Origin: Ceratodon purpureus
Lineage: Eukaryota > Streptophyta > Bryopsida > Pseudoditrichales > Ditrichaceae
DNA length: 64,000 nt
Assembly (NCBI GenBank): GCA_014871385.1
Contig: CM026429.1
Span: 13,367,783-13,431,782 of the forward strand
Reading direction: 5' to 3'
This document shows, piece by piece, positions 24,644 to 36,008 of the stretch (within the stretch, counting starts at the first letter, position 1; each line of letters begins with the position of its first letter). Under the pieces are notes generated by a model. It was not told the DNA's origin. It searched no databases and saw only the letters and a list, made by a program, of their open reading frames with translations. Position numbers and translations under genes: made by a program.

Positions 24644-27600
24644 TGGACATGCATCTAGCCGTTTAATTCACATGTTGTTGACAAATATCTAGCACTAAGC
24701 ACATAGTTCACAGGAGATCAAGAAACACCTCCAATGTTGAGATCTAGTGATAATTCAAATACAATGACGTCTTGATCCTAATGATCAAAGCTAGTAGTAA
24801 ACACAACAATGATGACAATGACAACGATGAGAATTTGAAGGAGACAATTTCCAACAATGGAGTATCTGAATTTTAGTGGAATTAACAACATTTTTTTGAT
24901 GATGTTGAATATTCATCAAAGAGTCAGAACAAGGAGCAATTGACAAGCATAAGGATGCGAGGAAATGCTTGTAGACAAGACATGAGGATTACATAAGCAA
25001 TCACCAAACTCTGATACTATGTGCGTCCAAAATACTCTCATCTATAGTAAGAGTGTGTGAGGGCCAAGATAACTATGAATTTGCAGTATTTTACTTTAAC
25101 GTGTGATGAACCATACAAATTTTAAAGATAAAGAATCCATCTGTATAATGATTTTGACATTCATTGATATTTAAGATATTTTAAATTTCTATTTTTTCTT
25201 CTTTTTACTGCCTACACACTTCTCATTGTCTACTCTTCACTCTTACAATAACCATTTAGCTTATCATCTGGTGATTTAACCTTATGAATGAAATACATAC
25301 TACATTTGAACGTGTAACATATACTTAACTTGTGGCACAACACTTAATTCAAAATACAATCACATCTTATCAAACAATTAGATTGGTCTTTTGCAAATAT
25401 GTAGTCACTAGTACCTAGTAATTTGTAAAAACATCATATTAGTAGCTTGCAACTAAGGTCTACTAGTATCAATCAGTACTCAAACGATTGATAATGTATT
25501 AATAACATTACCTAGTTGTAGCTATTACAATGAATAGCATTGATATTGATTGAATTGTAAAACCTTGCTCATGCATGGATGGTGGCCACGATGACCATAT
25601 CTCTGTTCCTCTCTCTCTCAATTTTTTTAGCATAGAAGCTGAGAAAGAAGGCGCTATCCGCAACTTGATAATTTTTATTCTTAACTTCAACTCTCGGAGG
25701 TATTTACACACCAATCTTGATGTCGCAGCAATACCGAGCCTCTAATCGATTATTCTAATGACAAGTGAGGATTATCTATCATGCATTAAAGAGAGACCCA
25801 AACACAAGGAGGAAGGTAGATTAGAAGCAGAGCGCAAAAAAGAAAAGAGTCAGCTTCAAAAGAAGAACCATTTAATAGGAAAAAGAACACAAAGAAGTAC
25901 AGAAAGTACATAGAGCACCAGACAAGCGAACAAGAGAAGCATGCAAAGTACGATGGAGAACATAACCAAATGAAGAGGCAAGGGAGCAATTACAATCCCT
26001 TGTAAAAAATGCAGCTCCTCCTCGCTCATGCGACTACATACCTCATTTTCCTGGAATACCGCTTTCCATCTACAAGCTGAATATGCGAAAGCATCTAAAA
26101 AAATAAAGAGTTGTAAGAAACGGCGCTTGTGAATGAGAAATTTTTTTACCTCCAATTCCACCACCTTGGGTGCAGAAATGTGATACGAGGTATGTAAAAT
26201 TAGCACCATGAGTGTAATAAAAAACACCAAGAAAGAGTTGCTTTTATTACAAGGCAAAACAACGAAACATGAGATTCGGATGTCAGTCAAGTACCGTGGG
26301 GAGAAGATCGTTCCAAAAGCTTGCGGAGATTCTAGACCTTCTCTCAGCAATCATTCAACTAGCCATTGAGTTTGTAGTTGTCAGTATATTCTAGCTTAGG
26401 AAGTGTTTGAAAATAGATTGTAAAAGCTATTACTTTAAGGGCCCATTTAGCTGGTATGCCTTCTTTTTTTAACGTGGCTCCCTCACATGCCCACAATTTT
26501 GAGTATAATCTAACTTGCTTTAGCAAATGTGGTATTTCGCTTTTCTAATTTAATAAGTTGGTTTAATGTAAACAAATAGTTGATTGTAGATGATTCTTAT
26601 GCTTAATGTTGAGTGTACTAATTGCAATAGTAAGTCGTATGAGCATGGAAAGTACGACAAAAAATTAGGAGGATTTGGCCACCCTATGTCTTACAATCAT
26701 TACAAGAAATCACAGTCCAAATCAATACAAAATCAACTATTCGTCTGCTAATTTCAATAGAGGAATTTCAATTACTACAATTTTGATATAAATTAGTGCA
26801 ATTAATATAATTTTAATTACATAAATTGATTTACAGTAATTGATTTATAATAGTGAATTATTGTAACTACTTAAACTATAATATTTTATAATAATTAATT
26901 CATGTAATAAATTGATTTACTAATTAAAAACTATAATAAGTACAATAAATTACTGTGTTTGTACTATAATTTATTGTTATTACTGTAGTCAATAATAACT
27001 TCTTTTACATACTTGTCACATGTTACATGAAGAGTAGTGACTTAGTGGTTAAAGCCTCCACTTGGGAGCGAAGAAGTATAAGGACTAATTCCCTTAATCC
27101 TTGCCCTTGGCTTGGCTTGGGATTAGGTAGGTGGTTGTGTCCTTTAGTCTAGGTTAGGTTAAATGTTCATTTGCCTTCGACATTGAATTAACGCATCAAT
27201 TAAGAAATTTGTGTTAAAATCAAAAGAATTATGTTAAAACTCTGTTGGATCGGAATTTGTTGTATTTTTGTCATGGCTCAACTTTCATGGATTTTGGATA
27301 TATTATAAAGTAAGAAGAAGCTAAATTTTTAATAAATTATCAAAATCTTATTGGTTGTGAAAATTTTGTTTAGTTGGTTTTGAAGACTTTAAAAATGTGC
27401 GCTTTTATTGCCAAAGCGTTGTCCATGTGAGTTTCTTCTACTTGTGTCTTTATGACTAAATCATTTGCGTGTAAAGTCAGATTCTTTGGTCCTCTTGATT
27501 TATAGGCCTTCCATTAGCTAAAATTTCACTCTTCACAACTTCATGCCTTTAGTATGAAAGGCCCTTAATCCTACATATATTACAAAATGTTTGGCATTTG

Positions 27601-27784
27601 ATGCAAACAATAAGTTCTAATTTGGGATTTCAATGGTTCATTATAATTTAACCTTATTAATAAGCACCTTCAATAATATGTTTATTTTATAAAAAAAGTT
27701 ATTGTGATTTTTTTTAATATGATTGTTTAATTTTTTTCGCAACTAAACGTTACTCTTGATTATTTAAAATGTTAATTTATTAAA

Positions 27785-27789
27785 TTATA

Positions 27790-27839
<50 letters not shown>
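27785..27839. repeat. (TA)n microsatellite
   Basis: About 55 bp of nearly pure TA dinucleotide repeat. Confidence 0.95.
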
Positions 27840-27845
<6 letters not shown>

Positions 27846-28163
27846 CAGTTTTATTCTAAAATAATGTGGCTTTGGTGTATAATATTACAAATTTTGATTT
27901 TTGTTTAACTATTGAATTTTTGATAAATTATAACTAGATATAGATTTGTTTGGAACATGTTAAAGATCAATAAGTAGGAGAATCTATAGCATGTTTGTTC
28001 GTAAATAATTTCCAAATTAAAAAATAAAAAAATAGAAAATTAAGAGACAAAAAAACGAAAAAAGAATAAATTGTTTTTTGTTATATATTGTTATATGTAA
28101 GCCATTTGAAGATATCTTTAATGATTTTTATGGGACCTTAAAGAAGCGCCTACGCTCCCAACA

Positions 28164-28185
28164 TAGGGAACGCCAGCGTTCCCTA
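28164..28185. repeat. Perfect 9-bp hairpin with a 4-nt loop
   Basis: TAGGGAACG and CGTTCCCTA flank the loop CCAG. It sits in a locally GC-rich patch just upstream of the tRNA-like stretch at 28215-28285 and may belong to the same small repeat. Confidence 0.6.
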
Positions 28186-31100
28186 AGATCCCAATGAAAA
28201 CATCACGGTCCTAGTCAGCACTTTGCTGGTTAGGAGACTTAACGAGGAGTCAGACTGTGGCAGAAGAGATTGGGGGTTCGAACCTGTCCGTTGGCTTTGA
28301 AGCATCTGCTGATGGATTCGTTCCAGTTCTTAGATCAGACTTTTTAGTTTCAGTCTCTTCCAGGGATTAGTTCCTTTTAAAGGCATAGGCCAGTAGTTTC
28401 TGCTTGCCCCTTGATTCAAACTCTAGCTATTTTTTTTAGTTTTGACCAGGATTAGCTCTGCAGTTACGGTTTCTTATGTTTCTTAGCTCTTCCTCAATGC
28501 TCTAGGTTAGTTCTTTAAGTTTATGGTCTCTAGGGTACTTGATTGAGGACGATGTGTCTGGTTTTTCTTGGACTTCTCCCAAGCTTGTCTTGCTCACGGA
28601 TGGATTTTCCCTCCTTTCAGGTCCTTGGATTTTTCCTTTTCCAATCCTTTGGATTGACTCTGTGGGTTTCCAGCTATTCACCGGTTTCCTGCTCCTGGCC
28701 TTTTGGCTTTGTTTACTTTTTCTAAAATTAATCCCCGGTGGGAAATTAAATGTCTGTGGTCTTTGATTCCTCGTTGGAACTTGCACTTCTTCAACTTTTT
28801 AGTTTTCAAGTGTGTCAAATTTAAATATAAAAACAGAAGTTAATTTTGGTGTTAAAAGTTAATGTCGGAAGCTGCGACTTGGAAGCAAGGGACATTTTAT
28901 TTATAAGATCAAGTGGAATGGATTTGAAATATCAAACCTTGATATGATTATTTGTTAGAATTATATTTTCATATTTGTTTTATTTACAATCTTGCATTTA
29001 TACAACTTAGATTGAATTTAAAAAAATTAAAGGCTATTTCACATGGTGGTTTATCTACTAGGGTTTAAGAGAACTCAAACGTCTATGTCTGCGGTGAGTT
29101 ATGGTGAAATAGTGGGATCTTATGGATAGATTGTAAGTCATTCTGGCATTGCGTCAAATGTGATGAAATTGTTGCACGATAATTCAAGCATTAGGACAAG
29201 TTTCATTGGTTGCACATGCTGTATTTTAAGTGTTTAGTCTAATTTGAAGGGAATTTTTATTAATGTGACTCTAGTTTCAGTGACGAACGGAGTAATTGTA
29301 GGCTTATTTTGCACCTCGATGTAAACCTTTGAAGGAATTGCCTTTTTTTCACAATTCTGTCCTAATGCCACGTTTAGTTTGCGCTCGGGATTTTTGTGAA
29401 CTCTTTTCTCACAATTATTTTGAATTCAAGAATGCATATAATATCAAACAAAGAAAAGAACCAAATCAAATAAGAAAGGATTTCTAATTATGAAAATTAT
29501 GAGGGATGAATGTGGAGTATGAGCATACTCAAGTAAAGAAAGAAGTGCATCAAGCCAACATCAAATAGGGGCAAAATCATGTAGCATGGTCTATTGAAGC
29601 ATAACAATAGATTGTGTTTAAAGAATACGAAGTGGGAAATTACAAGATAAGAATTACACACCACAAGTCACAAATACAAAATTGTTTACAAAATTGATCA
29701 AGGAAGTTTGATTAGAACATATTCTTAGAACATTTGTCACTTGTCTAAGTCTAATGTCTAGATCTTTTAGAACGAGGTTGAAAATTTTGAAGTTCTTCTA
29801 GTTGACATTAACTTGTTGCAGCGGGAATTGGTGTAGTTTCTTGCTCCAATGATATAGTGTTTGAGTCGTCCATTTCTTTAAGAAGAAGTTGGGCGTGCTC
29901 AAAAGATAGTTCATTTCATTCTCCATGTTTTAAGTCGTACAATATTTTGAATTGGTAGGCTCAGTAAGTTGATAGTTCATCAGGAATTTTAGATGGGATA
30001 AAAAACAACGAAAAACTTCATACATTAGATTCTTTTGGCATCTAATTCAAAAATCCATAGGGATTAGAATAAATTTGTAATGGAAACGTAAACATTCAAC
30101 TTTTTCTTCAAATCCCTAGAAAACATCACTAAATCCAGGTGATTGAAGAGTCTAATACATGTGCATTATGAGCATTTTGATGTTTCCAGTGCTCTTCTTG
30201 TTACGGTGTTCGTAAACTCAATGTCTCCATGTGCATATGTGTGCAGTGATCAGGAAAAGTAAGGATTGTTCTGTATCGTTCCATTGCAGTGAAAATTATT
30301 GGAGAGATTACTCATATTCAATCAAAACAATTCTTTTTTCTTGGTTTGCGGATAGTATAGAGATTCTTTTGGGTCAATTGGACAACACACACTTCAAAAA
30401 TTCATACTTTGTCTAAAAAATGAAATTTTATTTCCACTCCTTATTTTTGACATTTATCTTTATGTGGAATTTAAGAAAAGAAATCAACAATGGCAATAAG
30501 GCACACCAATCATTCTACCTATAATAGGTTGTTTTATCTTCTGCGGAAATGTGATTTTAAGATATTAGTATTGGAGTGTGGAGAGATCTCCCCGTTCCGA
30601 AGCCAAAAGTATTCAGACATATCTAATCATTATCATTTTGGGAGGCCTCGATACAATTATCTCGTGCAAGGTTGTAGAACAGTGGGATTGAAAATATAAA
30701 ATCTATTAAATGATACAGAGAAAGTGTTCATTTAACATTCAGCCTAGTCACGGATGAGATATACCACTTGAGAAATCCAATTGGGTATATAGCTAGCTAA
30801 GTTGTTTTTCATTACAGAACGTAACTTTATAGTTCATAAAAACAGTGGTTTATTATAATAGTTGACGCAAATTATTGATAGAATCTGTACAAGTTATGAA
30901 GGAATAGTTAAGCTAAATGCTTGATAAAAAATGTGGAGTATATGAATGATTTTGTTTGGAAAAGATGTAGATATTGATCAAGCTTTCCATTTTGATTAAA
31001 AGTTGGGAGTTGGAGCATCTTTGCAAGAATAATATACAAGGTAATTACAAATTGCAATTCATATGATACGAACTTCAACATCAATTTCATCTTTGATATC

Positions 31101-31390
31101 ATTAATTTCATAACTACAGCTAAAAGAAGCAAAAGTAATGTATCTACAACTTTGAGTCATCAACACACTCCTAGATTATCTATCTTCACAAACTTATGAA
31201 CAAAATTTTATGACTACGACATAATTGTTAATTTGTTAAAATGTATACTACTAAAAATTCACGAGTGAAAAAATCATATTGGTAAGGTATCACAACAGAC
31301 ATTGATGGTAAAACTCATATTCATATTTCAAAATTGTCTCAAAATTTTGGGACCATGAAACCCCGGAAATGCAAAGCCGTAAGTTTTTGG

Positions 31391-31473
31391 CTTGAAGCAC
31401 TTCTTTTTCAACTTGTATATGCTCATACTCCTACCTTGAAGCACTTCTTTTTCAACTTGTATATGCTCATACT
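31391..31473. repeat. Direct duplication of 39 bp (44-bp period)
   Basis: Both copies (31391-31429 and 31435-31473) begin CTTGAAGCACTTCTTTTTCA and end TATGCTCATACT, with no visible difference. Confidence 0.9.
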
Positions 31474-31815
31474 TTAGTTTCAACTTGTTCCAAGTTTTTT
31501 ATTTGTAGGTGAACCTTGAGGTCCCACACGTCTTGTTTGGGCTAAAAAACGAAAATCAAGAAAATCAATTTTTTGAGGGACAAATGTTATTTTTCCAAAA
31601 GGAATTAAATATTCATTCGAGGGAGAACGATCCTGCTGTGGTGTTACGGTATGGGCGACAACGACAACGTCTCCACACCATGCTTCAGGGATGAAGCACA
31701 ATCCGTGTTTTCCTTGAGTGACAACAACACTCTAACTCACCACACAAATTTGCCTTGTACTCCCTCAAACTCCAGCTTTCTTAGTACTCTCTGAAAGCAT
31801 TTTTGTCGTGTCTGT

Positions 31816-31832
31816 ACCCTAAACCCTAAACC
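31816..31832 (+). promoter_or_regulatory. Telo-box
   Basis: The sequence is ACCCTAAACCCTAAACC. A second loose run of CCCTAAA/CCCTAAAAC lies near 31930-31970. Together they could mark a promoter for a transcript starting around 31.9-32.1 kb. Confidence 0.4.
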
Positions 31833-32104
31833 TTGTAACTTAAGATCATGGGCATAATAAATGCAAAGTGGGCGAAATGGGCCAAAGGCTGCTTCATTAG
31901 TTCATCAAAACAGTCCGCCGCCACGGAAATAACCCTAAACCCACATCATCTACCAAACCCCTAAAACCGATTCCCCAAAAATCTTCCAGAGAAGAAGATC
32001 ACATCCCGCAACCTAAACTTTCTCCCTCGCCAACTTCACCCACCACCAAAACCGTCACTGTAGCCCAAACCAAGCATTTTCTATCAAAGAGGTACATCTT
32101 AGAA

Positions 32105-32368
32105 ATGAAAGTCTTCGATAATTTGCTAATAGTAAACCGTTAATTGGAGTGTCGTGTTTGCAAACCCTTCTTCTCCAAAACGCAAACCCTAATCCGGAGC
32201 CCGAAAGAGTACATAACCGAGAACAGGGGAAGTCGGTTCCCGCCGATGTGCCCCTCGCGGGTGCAGCTGCACCCGGTGGCCCAGTCGAAGATCCTGCCGA
32301 AGGCGTCGATGGAGTTCGAGGAGAGTCTCGTAGCTGAAGCCCAGCCTGGAGAGAGCTGGAGAGCGTGA
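32105..32368 (+). CDS. Possible small or partial coding exon, unknown
   Basis: The plus-strand frame from about 32190 has strong G/C at third positions, unlike the AT-rich surroundings. It reads GSRFPPMCPSRVQLHPVAQ and ends at a stop at 32366-32368. The same DNA is also open on the minus strand, so the strand is not certain. No family is recognised and no clear start or partner exon was found. It sits downstream of telo-box-like motifs and upstream of two minisatellites, which could be part of a long non-coding or poorly conserved transcript. Confidence 0.25.
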
Positions 32369-32707
32369 CTGGCGCTGATTGAGGTGCGGCGGGTTGATGA
32401 CAAGACGGGAAGCTCTTGGCCCGGTTTGCGACCTCGGGTGGTGCGCGCGCTGCGCTGGAGGAGGTGACGACGTGGGAGAAATCTTCTGCTGGTCGTGATG
32501 GACTGGAGAAGTTCGTGAGTGAGTGAGAATGCTCCTCACGATGAAATCCTCTGCTATGTACCGGAGATGTGCGCTAGAGCTCTGGCGATGATGTTCTTTT
32601 GTGAGCCTGTTACTCGGATTGGGTGACTGATCTTCTCCTGGTTGGAAGTATTGAGGTTAGCGCGAGTCGTTCTTGCGTGGTGTGGTCTGTGCGGGTGAGA
32701 ACTCCGG

Positions 32708-33020
32708 GCCGGAAATCCCTAAGCGGGTGGTAATTCTTCTGCTGGTCTAGCATAGATCGGAGGAGTGCGCGAGTGTTTCTTGCGTTGTGGTTCTTGAAAG
32801 AGAGTCTGTGTAACCCTGAGCGGGTGGTAATTCTTCTGCTGGTCTAGCATAGATCGGAGGAGTGTGTGAGTGTTTCTCGCGGTGTGGCTCTCGAAAGAGA
32901 GTCTCTGTAACCCTGAGCGGGTGGTAATTCTTCTGCCGGTCTAGCATAGATCGGAGAAGTGTGCAAGTGTTTCTCGCGGTGTGGCTGTCGGGAGAGAGTC
33001 TGTAACCCTTAGCGGGTGTC
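32708..33020. repeat. 97-bp minisatellite, about 3.3 copies
   Basis: CGGGTGGTAATTCTTCTGC starts at 32724, 32821 and 32918, with a partial copy at 33013. Units share GGTCTAGCATAGATCGGAG and GAGAGTCT. A more diverged copy may precede them from about 32625. Confidence 0.9.
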
Positions 33021-33400
33021 AGTGCTTCTGATTTTCAGGGATCGGAGGTGGTCGTCGAGCGTTGCTCGTGCATGTGGTGGGGATGTCGAGCGAGGCGCAG
33101 TATCAAATGGGGATGTAACGGAGCTTTGTCGAGTGTTTCAAGATTTAAGCTGAGTATGATTCGTGGTTGTGGAGTGGCGTCTGTTGTCGCGATGGTGAAG
33201 ATTATAATTGTTTTGCCAGCAATGGCGTCGAGACGGTGTAAGCTGAAGGGTAGTATGCACTACCTTCATGAAGACCCGTTGCGGTGTGGTCGCTGTGAGC
33301 GATGGTGTCGGAGCTGAACATCAGCAGGGCAGATTAGCGTCTGTCATTGCGATGGAAACGAACACAGTTCGTATCTAATGAAGTGTGGTTGATTCTGTTC

Positions 33401-33558
33401 CAACCAGGTCAGCTAATACTGCTGATCGGAGCCTCAAGGCTCAACCCAGGTCGGCTAATACTTCTGATCGGAGCCTCAGGGCCCAACCCAGGTCGGCTAA
33501 TACTGCTGATCGGAGCCTCAGGGCTCAACCTAGGTCGGTTACATGCTGATCGGAACTT
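33401..33558. repeat. 42-bp minisatellite, about 3.7 copies
   Basis: AGGTCGGCTAATACTGCTGA-type units start at 33406, 33448, 33490 and 33532. The unit length is a multiple of three, so a frame stays open through it, but this alone is not evidence of coding. Confidence 0.9.
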
Positions 33559-35137
33559 GATGAGTTCCACCCACGTCGGTACACTGCCGACTTTAAAGAA
33601 ACAGTGTGGACGCAGCATCGGCGTCCTCTGGAAGATTTGCGATGTGATGCAGTGCTGTCATGTGCGACAGTAATAGCGAGGCTTGGATGGCGACATGTGG
33701 AGGATCATTTCTCTGAAGACTATCTTTCGTCTGGATTAGTGGAAGCCTGGTCCACTTCCTAATGTCCTTGATATTCTGGTTATGTCGGAAGGGATGTTCT
33801 GTGACTTCATCTGTAGCTGTTCTTGATAGAATTCTGCTGCAGGAGGATCCTGAGGAGGTTAAGAGATTGGGTCTTCATGCTTTTGGGGGAGAGTTTGGTG
33901 CTCTTATCTTAACCGAATCAGTTATCCATCTGAAACGAATTTGCTTGTCGTTGCGGTCCTCGTTTTGAGGTTAAAGTGTGAGGGTAATTGGCTTTCTTGT
34001 TCTAGGCCTACTTTCTCCAGCTTCTCTCGATGTGCGGGAGGCAGTAATCTTCATGTAGCGTGTTGAGAGAACTTTCAGTCCTTGTTCGTCTGCGTGATGC
34101 GGAGGACAGCTCCAGATATCAATATACTGGGTTGACAGGGAGGCTTGGTCACCCTCTGCTGTCTAAAACCCAATCGCGATAAAGCGGGTTTGGGTGGGGC
34201 CTTGCTGAAGCGAGAGTATGTTGACGGAGGTTGGTACGTTTGAGGAGATACTGTGAAGGTTGGTGAATGTCAGTGCGACATGAAAAGTCCACTCTATCCT
34301 CATTCAGGATTTTGAAATGTAGAAAGCACATGATAGCACCATACTAAAAGGAAGCGCAGATATGCAGTAGAGAGAGGTGTAGGTTGTGGTTTTCATAGAC
34401 GTATGATTATCGCTTTTCGCATCTGTATGAACACACTTCTGCGTGAAAAATTGCAATAAAGAGGTTTTCCTCTAGAAGCTGTCTTCTCTGCCTGGATCAG
34501 GTGTTTTTAGTGAATGCATTTTATGATGAATTCAACATCGACAGTAATATTCTCGACTGACTTTAATCTGACACCTCTACGAGTTTACAGAAGGCATGAC
34601 ACTTCTGAAGTTCTGAGTCGGAATTAACAAGCTCATCGTGTCCTTCATAACACCGTCGCCGACCGGAAGAAAGTAATGTGAAATTCTTGTGGTGGGGCTG
34701 GCTGAAGGTCTACACTTTCATGCAATGAATATCTTCATTTTGCAGAACACTGAAGTGACCCCTTACTCTGTCTCGTGCCTTCCTATTACACTCCTGCATG
34801 CCTAACATTGTAATCGTGCATGTACCAATCCGCCCCAAAGCAACACTATCTATGCCGATGCCTCATTCTAGTACATTCTAGATTTCCTTCCTCAATTGCA
34901 GACTATTCACGATTAGAATTTAAGGCATAATTCGGATACACTTCCCACATCCGAGCATCTCGTCACAAAGAAACGAGCACAGCAGAAATCTTCCATTCCA
35001 TCATCCACAGACCACTCCACCCAAACCCACACAACAGAAGAGCCGTTAAGCTCCCTGGAAACAAGTGTTCCAAAATCCAACCGTCCAGATGAATCCCCAT
35101 CTCGCAGATTTAAATTCTCACCGTCCGATAGAGCACA
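33559..35137. other. Spacer upstream of CDC20
   Basis: No recognisable coding region was found. Composition is intermediate. It probably includes the end of an unidentified transcript from 32-34 kb and distal promoter sequence of CDC20. Confidence 0.4.
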
Positions 35138-35148
35138 TGACCGTTGGA
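35138..35148 (-). promoter_or_regulatory. Mitosis-specific activator (MSA) element upstream of CDC20
   Basis: The minus-strand sequence TCCAACGGTCA fits the plant MSA consensus YCYAACGGYYA exactly. MSA elements are bound by three-repeat MYB (MYB3R) factors and drive G2/M expression. This one is about 860 bp upstream of the CDC20 ATG, which makes sense if the 5' UTR is long. Binding is inferred. Confidence 0.5.
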
Positions 35149-36008
35149 GCCTTCTTCCCAAACTGGACGCCAGCTGAAGCGCAGTCCGCTTCTCATCAAT
35201 CTCGCTTCCGACACTGTACAGAACATTCCCAAATCTCACCTACGCCATGGCACTCCCCTGCTGTTAATCTCCTGTTTCGAAGCCAATCAGGTGTGCATCC
35301 TGAATTCCGGGTCGAAGTTTTACTGCTGCTCATCTCTTCCTCTCTCTCCTTGATGCATGGTTTGGCTGGGTAACTTAACTCACATGGACCGAGCCTCAGT
35401 CTCTGGGCCATTTGAGTTCCATCCATCTGCTTTGTTTAGACATGAGGAGCACCTGTTTTGACCTTGTCTATATTGATCGGTTTCTGTCGGTTTGGAAGCA
35501 GGTTTTGTCTTTTGGACGTTAGGAAGTGGGCTGGCTTAGGGGTTTGCTATAAGGCTGGAGTTTGCTCTTGACGTTATCAACATCACAAGCTTTGAAACGA
35601 ACGACACGAACGACACGATCTCCTCCTCTATTTCTTCTCTGGCTCGGCTCTTGCATCGCGTTCATGTTTTGACCTAGATCTCATTCACATGCTAGTGTTC
35701 TCACACTGGTGGTTAAAGGGAGTCTGTGCATATGTTGGCATTGAAATCTGGTGTTTGGATTCTCTGTTGTAGCAGGGTTTCATGAATATCTGACATTAGG
35801 GCACTTTGCAGGCCGGATTGTGCATTGGTTTCTTGTGAATTTGTATGTTTTTGGGTCGTTGTGTGAGTGTGGGTTAAGTTTGTTCGGTTGAAGTTGGATG
35901 TGTTTGTATGCTTCTGGTTTTGTTCTTTGGAATTTGGGGTGATATTGTTCCTGTAAAGCTGGAGGAGGGTCGTGTGGGAAGTCTTGGTGGAAGTCAGTTT
36001 TGCAGGCT

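Larger units (their letters stand above)
24644..31390. other. AT-rich gene-poor block
   Basis: No recognisable gene was found. An open minus-strand stretch at 25856-26350 is hydrophobic with possible splice sites, but I know no family for it. Two tRNA-like stretches could be SINE heads: 27033-27090 (A-box-like CTTAGTGGTTAAAGC) and 28215-28285 (B-box-like GGTTCGAACC). A T-arm-like piece (CCAGGTTCAAATCCTGC) lies just upstream of this block, near 23974. A TA microsatellite and a small perfect hairpin are listed separately. Confidence 0.5.

Noticed and set aside
25856..26350. Minus-strand hydrophobic open frame of 164 aa
   Set aside because: No known family, AT-driven hydrophobicity and no convincing exon partners; kept only as a remark in the spacer entry.
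28502..28786. Minus-strand basic open frame of 94 aa
   Set aside because: No homology recognised, and the antisense strand is equally open; likely chance within a repeat.
33347..33673. Open frame through the 42-bp minisatellite
   Set aside because: It stays open only because the unit is a multiple of three; the start is not an ATG in good context and the strand opposite is open too.
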